A DNA stretch of 37,858 bases, from positions 1 to 37,858 of the forward strand of contig NZ_SLZZ01000030.1 in assembly GCF_004346165.1 (NCBI RefSeq), written 5' to 3'. Source of the stretch: Muricomes intestini (lineage in GTDB: Bacteria > Bacillota > Clostridia > Lachnospirales > Lachnospiraceae). The translations under genes and the position numbers were made by a program. Under the pieces are notes generated by a model. The model made no database searches, was not told the origin of the DNA, and saw only the letters and a program-made list of their open reading frames with translations. Positions 26,704-34,235 of this stretch are shown here, one piece after another. Each line of letters opens with the position of its first letter. Positions within the stretch are counted from its first letter, which is position 1.

Positions 26704-27453
26704 TTAGAAAAATACCAGATTCTTTTTTATGTTCTGACCATTTTGCTTTTCTTGTACCTGAATAACATCACACCTTACATCTAAAACACCCATATTGCTG
26801 TAAACAAAATTCACAGTTTCATATAAATGTGTTGTACTGTCAAGGCCTGTCGGGAGGTACTCCTCATATTTGAAAAAATCAAAAACTTCAAATTCTTCTC
26901 CCTTAACATCTAGTTCTATCCAGTCACTAGGAGTAAGGCTGTGCAGAAAGTTTTGCTTTCCACACTTTTCCCCCTCTAAAACAAAGGCATTTTTAATATC
27001 AGCCGGGTGATCATTCTTGCCAAGATATGGAACATAGACACATCTTTGATTACAAATTGCACGGGCAAGTTTCTCACTTTCTTCATCAATAATCTGAACA
27101 TAAATGTCCCATGAAGGTTTCTCCAGCCATTGCTCTTTAACTATCAGATTACCACCTTGTTCCCTAGAGGCATAACCAACCGAATTGTTAAAACTTTGTA
27201 TCTTTTTAGGAAAATACCCCGTCTTGCTGCCTGGTACAATCGAAAGCTTTATATCCTTCAGCTTTTCATAAAATTCCGGATAATTATCTGTTTTCGACAT
27301 CTGATTATACCCGTTGTACCCCAGGACTGCACCAAATATGCCTAAAAGGGCTACCTTATGAACACAATTGTATGTAAAATAAAAATAGGTGTTCACTTCA
27401 GGCCTCTTGAAAAAAGCATTTTCCCCGCTAAGAGTAAATTTTAAAATTTTCAT
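26704..27453 (-). CDS. cas5: Cascade subunit Cas5 (type I-B)
   Basis: 249 residues with the family start MKILKFTLSGENAFFKRPEV, then a glycine-rich GIFGAVLGYNGYNQM stretch typical of Cas5 proteins of the Hmari/I-B kind. It holds the crRNA 5' handle in the effector complex. The ATG is one base after the cas7 stop. The C-terminal part carries DVIQVQEKQNGQ. Confidence 0.92.
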   Translation of the reverse strand: MKILKFTLSGENAFFKRPEVNTYFYFTYNCVHKVALLGIFGAVLGYNGYNQMSKTDNYPEFYEKLKDIKLSIVPGSKTGYFPKKIQSFNNSVGYASREQGGNLIVKEQWLEKPSWDIYVQIIDEESEKLARAICNQRCVYVPYLGKNDHPADIKNAFVLEGEKCGKQNFLHSLTPSDWIELDVKGEEFEVFDFFKYEEYLPTGLDSTTHLYETVNFVYSNMGVLDVRCDVIQVQEKQNGQNIKKNLVFF

Positions 27454-27454
27454 T

Positions 27455-28435
27455 TTATACCTCTTTCTGAGTCAATATATCGAAATATTTTGCTCCTTCC
27501 AATACAACCGGCGTTATAATCTCTGTTGTATATGTATTGTAATATATTTCTATGGAAAAAATTCTATTTTTCAAGGTATTGAGCGTCTCTCCACAAGTGA
27601 TCCGAATCTTATTTTTTCCGCCCTCTTCGCCTTTTGAGAATTCAACATATTCTGTTAAATTAGGAAGATAAGTGTCATTTTCCGTCTCCACATACAGAGC
27701 AAACTCATTCTCACACCCTGATTTCGCGTTTGTCGCGAATGATGTGGCTGCAGAAAGAGATGCCTTCTTAAACAACTGATAGTCATCTCCTGTGTAACCA
27801 TCGGTAACTCCAAGCTTTACAAATTCATTGTATGCCATGGGATTAATAGAAAACGGGTAAAAATAATGAGCCTCATCACTTACAATCTTCGTCCCTAATG
27901 TTGAATTTTTGGCATCTTCTCCTTCAACATCCTGTCCTTTCTTGCTTTTTTCTTTTGCTGTAGGATCACGAAACGGTGACAAAATAGACTGTTCATGCGC
28001 CTCACTATCTTCATATTCATTAAATCCTTGCCCGATCTGTACGGCACCGGTTATAGAAATATTATTGCCGGCTTCAGCAAATGTCGCGCCAAAATTCTTT
28101 ACGTCAATTGCACTGAATAAATTTTTGAGAACCACAGTTGAATCTTTAATTTCTGATTCTTTTCCTTCATTAAAGATATAGTCATACCTTTCCCTCAGTG
28201 TCCTTGGGATTAATTGTATTGTGCCCTTCTTTTCATCTTCTAAAAAACGCATGGACTTGATATATAATACTTTTTTTCCTTCGTTCTCCCACATTTTTTT
28301 CATTGGATACTTAAAGGCCTTGTCACTGCCGAATATCCTTCCGTCCGAAGTAGTTTTGGGATATCCCGAAAAATCTGCATTCCAATTTGCCATAATTGAA
28401 GAAATACCTAAAACACCATAAACTCTTTTGTTCAT
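27455..28435 (-). CDS. cas7: Cascade backbone subunit Cas7 (Csh2-type)
   Basis: 326 residues starting MNKRVYGVLGISSIMANWNA, the characteristic Csh2/I-B Cas7 beginning. Six copies form the crRNA-coating backbone. I chose the ATG at 28435; a longer in-frame start lies inside cas8b and lacks a ribosome site, whereas AAGGAGGATAAG is correctly placed for 28435. The gene begins one base after the cas8b stop. The family motifs NISITGAVQIGQGFNEY (RNA-binding Gly-rich) and HEQSILSPFRDP are visible. Confidence 0.95.
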   Translation of the reverse strand: MNKRVYGVLGISSIMANWNADFSGYPKTTSDGRIFGSDKAFKYPMKKMWENEGKKVLYIKSMRFLEDEKKGTIQLIPRTLRERYDYIFNEGKESEIKDSTVVLKNLFSAIDVKNFGATFAEAGNNISITGAVQIGQGFNEYEDSEAHEQSILSPFRDPTAKEKSKKGQDVEGEDAKNSTLGTKIVSDEAHYFYPFSINPMAYNEFVKLGVTDGYTGDDYQLFKKASLSAATSFATNAKSGCENEFALYVETENDTYLPNLTEYVEFSKGEEGGKNKIRITCGETLNTLKNRIFSIEIYYNTYTTEIITPVVLEGAKYFDILTQKEV

Positions 28436-28436
28436 C

Positions 28437-30206
28437 TTACTTATCCTCCTTTTTCTTTTCATATACCAATGATAAATCCACAAATCCACATACTAGCATA
28501 TCCTGGTTTACTTTCCCCTGGGGAGTATACCCTAATACATGTCCTGTCAAGTTCCTATTCCGCAAATCCTTAGGTTCTATGTCAACGTCAAAATTAACTT
28601 TTCTATATAACTCTCTGAGTTTTTTCTTAATTATCTCATCTCTTTTTGCATTCATAAATGGGTTTATATAAGATTGTGGCTTTTTACCTCCCCGCGTTCT
28701 AGATAGATAAAAGGCAACAGTCTGTCCCACTGCATAATAATATTCTTCATCATTGTCAAATTCCCAATCGTCTTTACATTCTATATGTTCCCTCAATCTG
28801 CTCCTTACTTCTCTCATATTTACCTCCATAGCATTATTCTCGGAATAATAATCCATTAGTGACCATCTCAAATTTAGTTGATGCTTTGCCTTGGTTGTAT
28901 TACCATTAGATGCAGAATTTTTCACCAGCTCCAACGATATATTCTGCAGTAAAGTACTAATTCCAGTCTCATCTCCCTTATAAAACCAATTATTTAATCG
29001 ATCTCTGGATTTTATTAAATTGTACTTAACCACACCATCTTTTATAGAAATATCTTCTGGATTAGTAAAATAATTATTAATAAGCCATTTTCCAAAGAAA
29101 ATTTCATCAATCATAGCCTGCATTTCCCCAAGTTTGTTTTTTGTCCCATACTCAATTTTTAAATTCTTTAAATCATCAGGAGTGAGCTCTATAATCCTCT
29201 TCAAATTAAAAGGGTGTTTCATAAAATAATTATATTTTGGAATCACATCAAAATCATGAAGTTCCACCTCTTTTCCCTTTTGCATTTTTATGTAAAATCC
29301 CTGCTGAAACTCTTCATCGAACTCTCCAGACTTGCAGAATTTGAATTTTTCGTTTTCTGGGTCTACATACACCTGAGTAAATCCTACACTGGCTTTTCCA
29401 TTAAGGTAGTCAAAAAACTTACTTTGCAGCAAAACTTCTTCAAGGCTTATAAGGTAGGGCTCTTTAGTCCGCCTCGTCTTATTTTCGAGAAATGGTTTTT
29501 TTGCATTCATCCCCATATTATCATTTGGAAGCCCATATATTTTTCCTTCTACACCTATAACAGAGTCATTGTTATTGTATATATTAGGCAGGAGATATCG
29601 CTTTCCTTCACGTTGATACAATGCAATCGTTTTTTGATTATCCGGCAGAATAAAAAATATTTTCAAATAATCCTTTCCTGTAAAGCCGCTAGTCACTTCC
29701 TCTAGATTTTCACTAACCCAATCCTGAATCTGTTGTACCTGTGCTTCATCAGGCTTACCCATTTCTTGTTCCACAGAGGCATAAAGTTCATATGAGCTTT
29801 TACTCTTTTTTTTGTACTTTTCATCTGGATGTTTAAGTACATCATAGTATCCAGCGATAATATCTTTTGTGACTTTTTTGTTTGTCAAGCTATCCTTCTT
29901 TATAAAGAAAGAGAGATAATTATTGGAATGTATGATTTTCTTGGGATCAACAGGCTTATTCATTTCTACCAGTTTGCTGTAGTAATCCAGTTGCCTCACA
30001 AAAGGATATTTCGTATTCATACGTCCCTCCAACTCGCCCGTCTTCTTGTTATACTGGATTTCTATCGGTTCCTGTGGGTAAAATTTCCCCTCTTTCATTT
30101 CGATTAGCAAATAAGTTCCATCCTTAGGGGTGTAATTGTCCAAAACAAATTCGCTTTCTTTTGAGTCAAGTTCTTTTTGAAAGATGCGCAAACAATCTTT
30201 TATCAA
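28437..30206 (-). CDS. cas8b: Cascade large subunit Cas8b (Csh1-type)
   Basis: 589 residues from the TTG at 30206. The family is divergent; assignment rests on position between cas6 and cas7, length near 600, and Csh1-like features such as HPFNLKRIIELTPDDLKNLK and the C-terminal YYYAVGQTVAFYLSRTRGGK. Cas8b recognises the PAM. No ATG is available near the start. The TTG at 30206 follows AAGGAGGGGG with a normal gap and lies 2 nt after the cas6 stop. A TTG at 30227, inside cas6, precedes the ribosome site and is less likely. Confidence 0.88.
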   Translation of the reverse strand: MIKDCLRIFQKELDSKESEFVLDNYTPKDGTYLLIEMKEGKFYPQEPIEIQYNKKTGELEGRMNTKYPFVRQLDYYSKLVEMNKPVDPKKIIHSNNYLSFFIKKDSLTNKKVTKDIIAGYYDVLKHPDEKYKKKSKSSYELYASVEQEMGKPDEAQVQQIQDWVSENLEEVTSGFTGKDYLKIFFILPDNQKTIALYQREGKRYLLPNIYNNNDSVIGVEGKIYGLPNDNMGMNAKKPFLENKTRRTKEPYLISLEEVLLQSKFFDYLNGKASVGFTQVYVDPENEKFKFCKSGEFDEEFQQGFYIKMQKGKEVELHDFDVIPKYNYFMKHPFNLKRIIELTPDDLKNLKIEYGTKNKLGEMQAMIDEIFFGKWLINNYFTNPEDISIKDGVVKYNLIKSRDRLNNWFYKGDETGISTLLQNISLELVKNSASNGNTTKAKHQLNLRWSLMDYYSENNAMEVNMREVRSRLREHIECKDDWEFDNDEEYYYAVGQTVAFYLSRTRGGKKPQSYINPFMNAKRDEIIKKKLRELYRKVNFDVDIEPKDLRNRNLTGHVLGYTPQGKVNQDMLVCGFVDLSLVYEKKKEDK

Positions 30207-30208
30207 CT

Positions 30209-30955
30209 TTACCCCCTCCTTGTCCAATTATAATTTACAAACCCATATCCACGAGCGTTAGATTCAAGCAGACCGGTTCCCAGGCTCATGTAAATTAATT
30301 CTTGCGCTTGCGGATTTTCTGCCACTTGCAATTCCAGTTTATCTCCTAATAGATGAATATCTTTATAAGGCACCTTAATTGGACACCTGTTTAAAAAGCG
30401 TATTGTAGAATATAATTGGAAATCCTCATTCACCTTTTCACCGGAAAATACATTATACTTTTTAATAAGATTAACTTTTACTCGCTCTTCAAACTCAGAA
30501 ATAGACAAATATCGTTTCCAATATCCCCTATCATCTTTTAGAAGAACAGGGGTGAGGCTATATATCGTTTCAATCAAATGCTTAGGAATTATTTTTGTTT
30601 CACAATTCAAGCCTTTTATTGTGTCATTAAAATGATCCTTTAACTTTTTTTCAAAATATATTGCCAGATTTGTGTCTATTGTTCGCAGCACCACGGTATA
30701 GATGGTGTCACTTTTGTAGACACCATCTTTCTCCAGTGGCCAGAACGAGCAAAAAGTGTAATTTTTATAACAGTTTCGCTGATGAAGCCTCAGAAAATGG
30801 CCGTTTTCTGAGAGTGCTTCATCAATGAATTTTGATATTTGATTTAGTGCATCTTTATTGGCAATATCTTTTAATAAATACACCTTTAGCTTTAGTTCAT
30901 ATACATCCAATGTATTGTTCCCCCCATCTTTATTGTTTTTCGCTTGAACACCCAT
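30209..30955 (-). CDS. cas6: CRISPR repeat endoribonuclease Cas6
   Basis: 248 residues, two ferredoxin-like folds, with the C-terminal glycine-rich loop region MSLGTGLLESNARGYGFVNY typical of Cas6. It cleaves precursor crRNA within each repeat, leaving an 8-nt 5' handle. Candidate catalytic His residues include H58 in RLHQRNCYKNY-type sequence near the N-terminus. The ATG at 30955 has AGGGAG upstream. A stronger site (AGGAGG, about 30999-31004) lies further upstream and would fit an ATT-started version or a separate small ORF. It is the first gene of the cas operon. Confidence 0.9.
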   Translation of the reverse strand: MGVQAKNNKDGGNNTLDVYELKLKVYLLKDIANKDALNQISKFIDEALSENGHFLRLHQRNCYKNYTFCSFWPLEKDGVYKSDTIYTVVLRTIDTNLAIYFEKKLKDHFNDTIKGLNCETKIIPKHLIETIYSLTPVLLKDDRGYWKRYLSISEFEERVKVNLIKKYNVFSGEKVNEDFQLYSTIRFLNRCPIKVPYKDIHLLGDKLELQVAENPQAQELIYMSLGTGLLESNARGYGFVNYNWTRRG

Positions 30956-30987
30956 TTCAAACTCCCTTTTATGTATTTTTTTGTCAA
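30892..30987 (-). CDS. Possible 31-aa basic peptide overlapping cas6 start
   Basis: A TTG at 30987 lies 8 nt after AGGAGG and opens 31 codons beginning MTKKYIKGSLKWVFKRKTIK. The peptide is strongly basic and ends WMYMN. It overlaps the cas6 start in another frame. No homologue is known to me. It may be chance, with the ribosome site serving an N-terminally extended cas6 instead. Its position between the cas promoter and cas6 is where a guide-RNA-controlled toxin would sit. Confidence 0.2.
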   Translation of the reverse strand: MTKKYIKGSLKWVFKRKTIKMGGTIHWMYMN

Positions 30988-31077
30988 TGCGGATTCCTCC
31001 TCTCTGCCTCCTTATTGTTAATTATCGACATATATTATTGCCTTATTACTATTTACATGTAAATATTTTATACTCAT

Positions 31078-31105
31078 ATTATATCACTTTCCCTTTTAAT
31101 GTCAA
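31078..31105 (-). promoter_or_regulatory. cas operon promoter
   Basis: Perfect consensus boxes on the minus strand: TTGACA (31100-31105) and TATAAT (31078-31083), 16 nt apart. The start would be near 31071, giving a leader of about 115 nt before cas6. So strong a promoter in front of a cas operon implies repression in normal growth. Confidence 0.85.
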
Positions 31106-31133
31106 TACATTTTTGTATTTTGGCACCAATTGA
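31098..31133 (-). promoter_or_regulatory. Predicted Cascade-guide binding site over the cas -35 box
   Basis: On the minus strand a TCA trinucleotide (31131-31133) is followed by ATTGGTGCCAA (31120-31130). This is identical to the first 11 nt of the spacer-like segment in the mini-CRISPR at 31220-31312. A 33-bp protospacer from here ends at 31098 and covers the -35 hexamer. Beyond the seed only scattered positions match (19 of 33 in all), which would allow binding without full target cleavage. Confidence 0.7.
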
Positions 31134-31173
31134 TTTTTATTCACTTTACAACCAACAAAACAATGATATTTAA

Positions 31174-31191
31174 CATTCTATTTCTAGAATG
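31174..31191 (-). terminator. Possible terminator hairpin after the mini-CRISPR RNA
   Basis: CATTCTA and TAGAATG pair around a 4-nt loop, 29 nt past the second degenerate repeat on the minus strand. The downstream TTAAATATC is only weakly U-rich, so termination is uncertain. Read-through would enter the cas promoter region. Confidence 0.25.
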
Positions 31192-31219
31192 ATGGCTCTC
31201 AGATCCTCACTGAGTAATT

Positions 31220-31312
31220 AAAGCAAAACAACATTTGTTATGGTTCAAAGTCAAATATAAAACTAAATATATTGGCACCAATATTTAAAAATATCTAATA
31301 TTATGGTTCACG
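31220..31312 (-). ncRNA. Mini-CRISPR guide RNA (CreR/CreA-like)
   Basis: Two degenerate CRISPR repeats in the same orientation as the array flank a 33-nt spacer-like segment (31250-31282). The first repeat (31283-31312) matches 23 of 30 positions and keeps the last nine bases, including the whole TTTTAAAT 5' handle. The second (31220-31249) matches 21 of 30 and keeps the central repeat part, but its handle has diverged. Both share CCATAA where array repeats have CCAGAA. A promoter starts transcription at the first repeat base. Cas6 and Cascade could process and load it. Its seed targets the cas promoter. Known parallels are the CRISPR-resembling RNAs of CreTA modules and cas-autoregulating guides. 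Confidence 0.8.
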
Positions 31313-31317
31313 TGAAT

Positions 31318-31346
31318 ACTTTATCTTATTTTTTCTGCAGAGTCAA
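31318..31346 (-). promoter_or_regulatory. Promoter of the mini-CRISPR RNA
   Basis: On the minus strand TTGACT (31341-31346) and TAAAGT (31318-31323) are exactly 17 nt apart. The start is predicted at about 31311-31312, the first base of the degenerate repeat. A terminator at 31374-31405 shields it from the upstream gene. Confidence 0.7.
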
Positions 31347-31373
31347 ATACTATTTCTAATAAAATAGCACTAT

Positions 31374-31405
31374 ATTAAAACGGTAAGACAAACTTTGCCT
31401 TACCG
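31374..31405 (-). terminator. Terminator of the superoxide reductase gene
   Basis: CGGTAAG (31381-31387) and CTTACCG (31399-31405) form a perfect 7-bp stem, followed on the minus strand by TTTTAATA. It lies 68 nt after the stop codon and insulates the CRISPR regulatory region. Confidence 0.75.
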
Positions 31406-31472
31406 CTCTTCCGTTTCTTCAATTTTCCAACACGACAGATTTCTATGTTGCCAGCAATCTTTTTTCATCATC

Positions 31473-31913
31473 TTATATAAACACGCAGCCTTCCGGGAAT
31501 TCTGCGGAACATGCTGCTTCGTTTGGAATGACATATTCCAATTCAGTCTTCCACAGCCCATGTAAATTACAGTATGCATATACGCAGCCATCTTTAACAT
31601 CATCAAATTTCACAACTGGCTGATCACCTGGCCTAAGGTATCTTACCTCCACCTTGTCATCCGTTACAAGAGCAATCCACTCAATATAATGCTCCGGTGT
31701 CATGGGGTGAAGTGTAGATCCCACGGAAACTTTCATCATATCATCCTCGGTTTTTGTTACCTTCGGTACATGTTTTTCCTGAGCTGCATCTGTAGAATTA
31801 GCAGATAATTTAGTCATGGGCTGCCCGCAGCAAACCATTTCTCCGCCGCCCTTTTTAAGTAAAGCAACCAAATTACCACAGCGCTCACAACGATAAAATT
31901 CAACATTAGACAT
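31473..31913 (-). CDS. dfx: Desulfoferrodoxin (2Fe superoxide reductase)
   Basis: 146 residues. The N-terminal desulforedoxin domain binds Fe with C9, C12, C28 and C29 (YRCERCGN, MVCCGQP). The catalytic domain has E46-K47-H48 (QEKHVPK), H69, H75, C115 and H118 (YCNLHGLW), the full Fe(His)4Cys site. It reduces superoxide to peroxide without making oxygen, typical of anaerobes. The ATG at 31913 (MSNVEFYRCERCG) is preferred over one 10 codons upstream because AAAGGAAG precedes it. Single-gene unit with its own promoter, a structured leader and terminator. Confidence 0.95.
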   Translation of the reverse strand: MSNVEFYRCERCGNLVALLKKGGGEMVCCGQPMTKLSANSTDAAQEKHVPKVTKTEDDMMKVSVGSTLHPMTPEHYIEWIALVTDDKVEVRYLRPGDQPVVKFDDVKDGCVYAYCNLHGLWKTELEYVIPNEAACSAEFPEGCVFI

Positions 31914-31995
31914 ATATAACACTTCCTTTCTTCCGATGTACACTTTTTATGGCTGTAAATAACATACTAAAGCAAAACCATAATTTTGTCCTTTT

Positions 31996-32049
31996 CACTG
32001 TTTTACCAGTGTGCTGTCTCATTGCCTTTCAGCAAAATAGACAGTACAC
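31996..32049 (-). other. Structured 5' leader of the superoxide reductase mRNA
   Basis: Two hairpins lie within the roughly 140-nt leader. One pairs GTGCTGTCT (32011-32019) with AGACAGTACAC (32039-32049) with a bulge and an inner GC/GC step. The other is CACTG-ttttac-CAGTG (31996-32011). They share a base pair region and could be alternatives. A regulatory role is inference; I do not recognise a known riboswitch. Confidence 0.3.
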
Positions 32050-32057
32050 TATCTTTT

Positions 32058-32086
32058 ATTATACGTTCTATTATTACAGATTGCAA
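32058..32086 (-). promoter_or_regulatory. Promoter of the superoxide reductase gene
   Basis: TTGCAA (32081-32086) and TATAAT (32058-32063) on the minus strand, 17 nt apart. Confidence 0.65.
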
Positions 32087-32120
32087 CTAGATTTCAGCCA
32101 TTTTAGAAAGGCACAATTTA

Positions 32121-32663
32121 TTATTCAGAAAATTCTTTGCCGTAAATTACAGTTCCTGCAGCATTATCCAATGCATCTTTTTCAAGTTCCACTGCCATAA
32201 ATGCTTCATCCGGCACATCATACGGTGCTTTTATTCCCCATTCACTTGCGGGCTTAAATCCAAACCGTGGATAATATTTCTCATGTCCAAGAACAATGAC
32301 TGACTTAAAGCCCATTTCTTTTGACCTATTTAAGCCGTAAAGAATCATTTTACTGCCAATGCCTTGATTTTGAAAACCGGGTAAGACTGAAACAGGGGCC
32401 AACGCTAGTGTTGGATAATTTTCGTCCCCATTTTTAATACACAGCTTTGTAAACATTGCATGTCCTACAATCTTTTTATCAACTTCCGCGACAATACTAA
32501 GTTCCGGTATGAACACATCACCTTTTCTTAATTTAGCCACTAAAAACTGCTCGCTGTGATCACTGTGCTTTTCATTCTTGAAGGCCCTTTCTACTACCGT
32601 TTCTGTAATTTTATAGTCATTCCTAGTTTCCTGTCTTATGATTATATTCATGTAATGATTCAT
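32121..32663 (-). CDS. GNAT family N-acetyltransferase
   Basis: 180 residues. The acetyl-CoA binding motif is LAPVSVLPGFQNQGIGSKMI (about 88-107), followed by GFKSVIVLGHEKYYPRFGFK, a YhbS-like arrangement. The substrate is not predictable. AGGGAGAT precedes the ATG. It follows the DUF1697 gene by 14 nt, so it is probably the third gene of an msrAB-led transcription unit. Confidence 0.88.
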   Translation of the reverse strand: MNHYMNIIIRQETRNDYKITETVVERAFKNEKHSDHSEQFLVAKLRKGDVFIPELSIVAEVDKKIVGHAMFTKLCIKNGDENYPTLALAPVSVLPGFQNQGIGSKMILYGLNRSKEMGFKSVIVLGHEKYYPRFGFKPASEWGIKAPYDVPDEAFMAVELEKDALDNAAGTVIYGKEFSE

Positions 32664-32677
32664 TTTTTAATATCTCC

Positions 32678-33232
32678 CTATAGAGCCTCAAGCATATTAT
32701 ATAGCCTGCAGACTGTTTTCCAGTTTCGTGCTGTAGATGTGCCAAAGTTTTTTGGTATTGCCGCCGCCAACTTTGAGTTACGTACGCTTTGATGGCACAG
32801 GAAATATAATTCTCTTGTTCCTTTCCGCAGTATATCTTCTCCTTCATATTTCCGGCAGACAGCATCAATCACTGATTGCTTCGGAAGATCGCTCAAAAAA
32901 TAGACATAAAGATGTTCTGTTTTAGAATCCGCAAGTTCTGCTGCAGACTTCTCAGCCGGTGTGATTGGGAGCTGTTCAATGAGAAAACGTATTTCATCTA
33001 TATTCCGCATCATTACATCACACTGAAATCCAAAATGCTCATCAAAACCGGCATAAATTATATCCAGAAGGGAGGGCTCGTCTAAGTCAGATTCAAAAAC
33101 CACATTGCCGCTCTGAATATAGGTCTGGACTTTAGAAAGCCCCAAATTAAGGAAAAGCTGCCTTAAAGCAGCCATTTTGACAATGTTTTTTCCTCCAACG
33201 TTAATTCCTCTAAAGAGAGCCGTATATTGCAT
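32678..33232 (-). CDS. DUF1697 family protein
   Basis: 184 residues with the family start YTALFRGINVGGKNIVKMAA and LGLSKVQTYIQSGNVVFESD. The C-terminal GTRELYFLCHQSVRNSKLAA is also typical. Function is unknown for the family. It begins 2 nt after the msrAB stop, with its ribosome site (GAGAG) inside msrAB, so translation is coupled. Confidence 0.9.
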   Translation of the reverse strand: MQYTALFRGINVGGKNIVKMAALRQLFLNLGLSKVQTYIQSGNVVFESDLDEPSLLDIIYAGFDEHFGFQCDVMMRNIDEIRFLIEQLPITPAEKSAAELADSKTEHLYVYFLSDLPKQSVIDAVCRKYEGEDILRKGTRELYFLCHQSVRNSKLAAAIPKNFGTSTARNWKTVCRLYNMLEAL

Positions 33233-33234
33233 AT

Positions 33235-34200
33235 TTATTGTCTCTCTTTCCGAAGCAGGCTCAGGTACTCACCATAACCCTCTTCTTCCATTTCTTCTCT
33301 GGGAATGAATTTTAAAGACGCACTGTTAATGCAATAGCGCAGTCCTCCCTGTGGGGCGGGGCCGTCCTCAAACACATGCCCAAGGTGTGCATCTCCATGG
33401 CTGCTTCTCACCTCTGTCCGCAGCATGCCATGGCTTCTGTCTGTGATATTTGTGATTAATTCAGGGGCGATGGGACTGGAAAAGCTGGGCCACCCACATC
33501 CTGATTCAAATTTATCGTCTGATAAAAACAGAGGCTCGCCCGTGGTGATATCAACATAAATTCCTTCCTCAAATTTATCAAAATATTCATTTTGATACGG
33601 AGGCTCTGTTGCACTATTCTGGGTTACATTAAATTGCACCTCGTTTAAGTTTTCTTTTAACTCATCTACTGTTTTTTTTGCATATTTCCTGCTTGGATCC
33701 AACGCTTTTTCAGCCTTTTCAAATTTAGCGGCTCCAATGTGACAGTATCCTCCGGGATTTTTATCCAGATATTTCTGGTGGTATTCTTCTGCCTTGTAAT
33801 AATTGAAAAGCGGTTTCACCTCGACAGCAATTTTTTCCCGATAGTTTTGTTGAAGCTTGCCAATGGAAGTTAAGATCACTGTCTCGTCTTCGGTGTCTGT
33901 GAAGTAGATTCCCGTTCTGTACTGTGTGCCGACATCGCCTCCCTGGCGGTTTATGCTGACTGGATTAATTACATCATAATAAAGCTCCAAAATAAACGGG
34001 AGCCCTATTTTGCTGTCCTCGTATTCCACTTTTACAGTCTCGGCAAAACCTGTGTTGTTACTGCAAACTTCCTCATAAGTCGGATTTTCCGTGTTTCCGT
34101 TGGCATACCCAACCTCGGTAGACAGGACACCCGGAATGTTTTCCAGATATTTTTCTGTTCCCCAGAAACAACCGCCTGCCAGATATATTTCTTTTTTCAC
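33235..34200 (-). CDS. msrAB: Methionine sulfoxide reductase MsrA-MsrB fusion
   Basis: 321 residues. The MsrA domain (1-160) has the catalytic GCFWG with C11, reducing S-methionine sulfoxide. The MsrB domain (about 185-310) has [30 protein letters not shown] and the catalytic RYCINSA (C290), reducing the R form. Both active sites are intact, so one enzyme repairs both stereoisomers in oxidised proteins. The start is GTG with GGAGGGAACC nine bases upstream. It heads a unit with DUF1697 and GNAT genes and fits the oxidative-stress content of the region. Confidence 0.96.
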   Translation of the reverse strand: MKKEIYLAGGCFWGTEKYLENIPGVLSTEVGYANGNTENPTYEEVCSNNTGFAETVKVEYEDSKIGLPFILELYYDVINPVSINRQGGDVGTQYRTGIYFTDTEDETVILTSIGKLQQNYREKIAVEVKPLFNYYKAEEYHQKYLDKNPGGYCHIGAAKFEKAEKALDPSRKYAKKTVDELKENLNEVQFNVTQNSATEPPYQNEYFDKFEEGIYVDITTGEPLFLSDDKFESGCGWPSFSSPIAPELITNITDRSHGMLRTEVRSSHGDAHLGHVFEDGPAPQGGLRYCINSASLKFIPREEMEEEGYGEYLSLLRKERQ

Positions 34201-34235
34201 TCTTGGTTCCCTCCAAATTGTAAGTTAAGGTAACT

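Noticed and set aside
31220-31249. Could the repeat-like copies be ordinary decayed ends of a second CRISPR array?
   Set aside because: There are only two copies, each with the same CCATAA change, a promoter starting at the first copy and a seed matching the adjacent cas promoter; a decaying array would not explain these together.
31400-31606. Minus-strand 68-codon ORF overlapping the superoxide reductase 3' end
   Set aside because: It is an out-of-frame shadow of the reductase gene and runs into its terminator.
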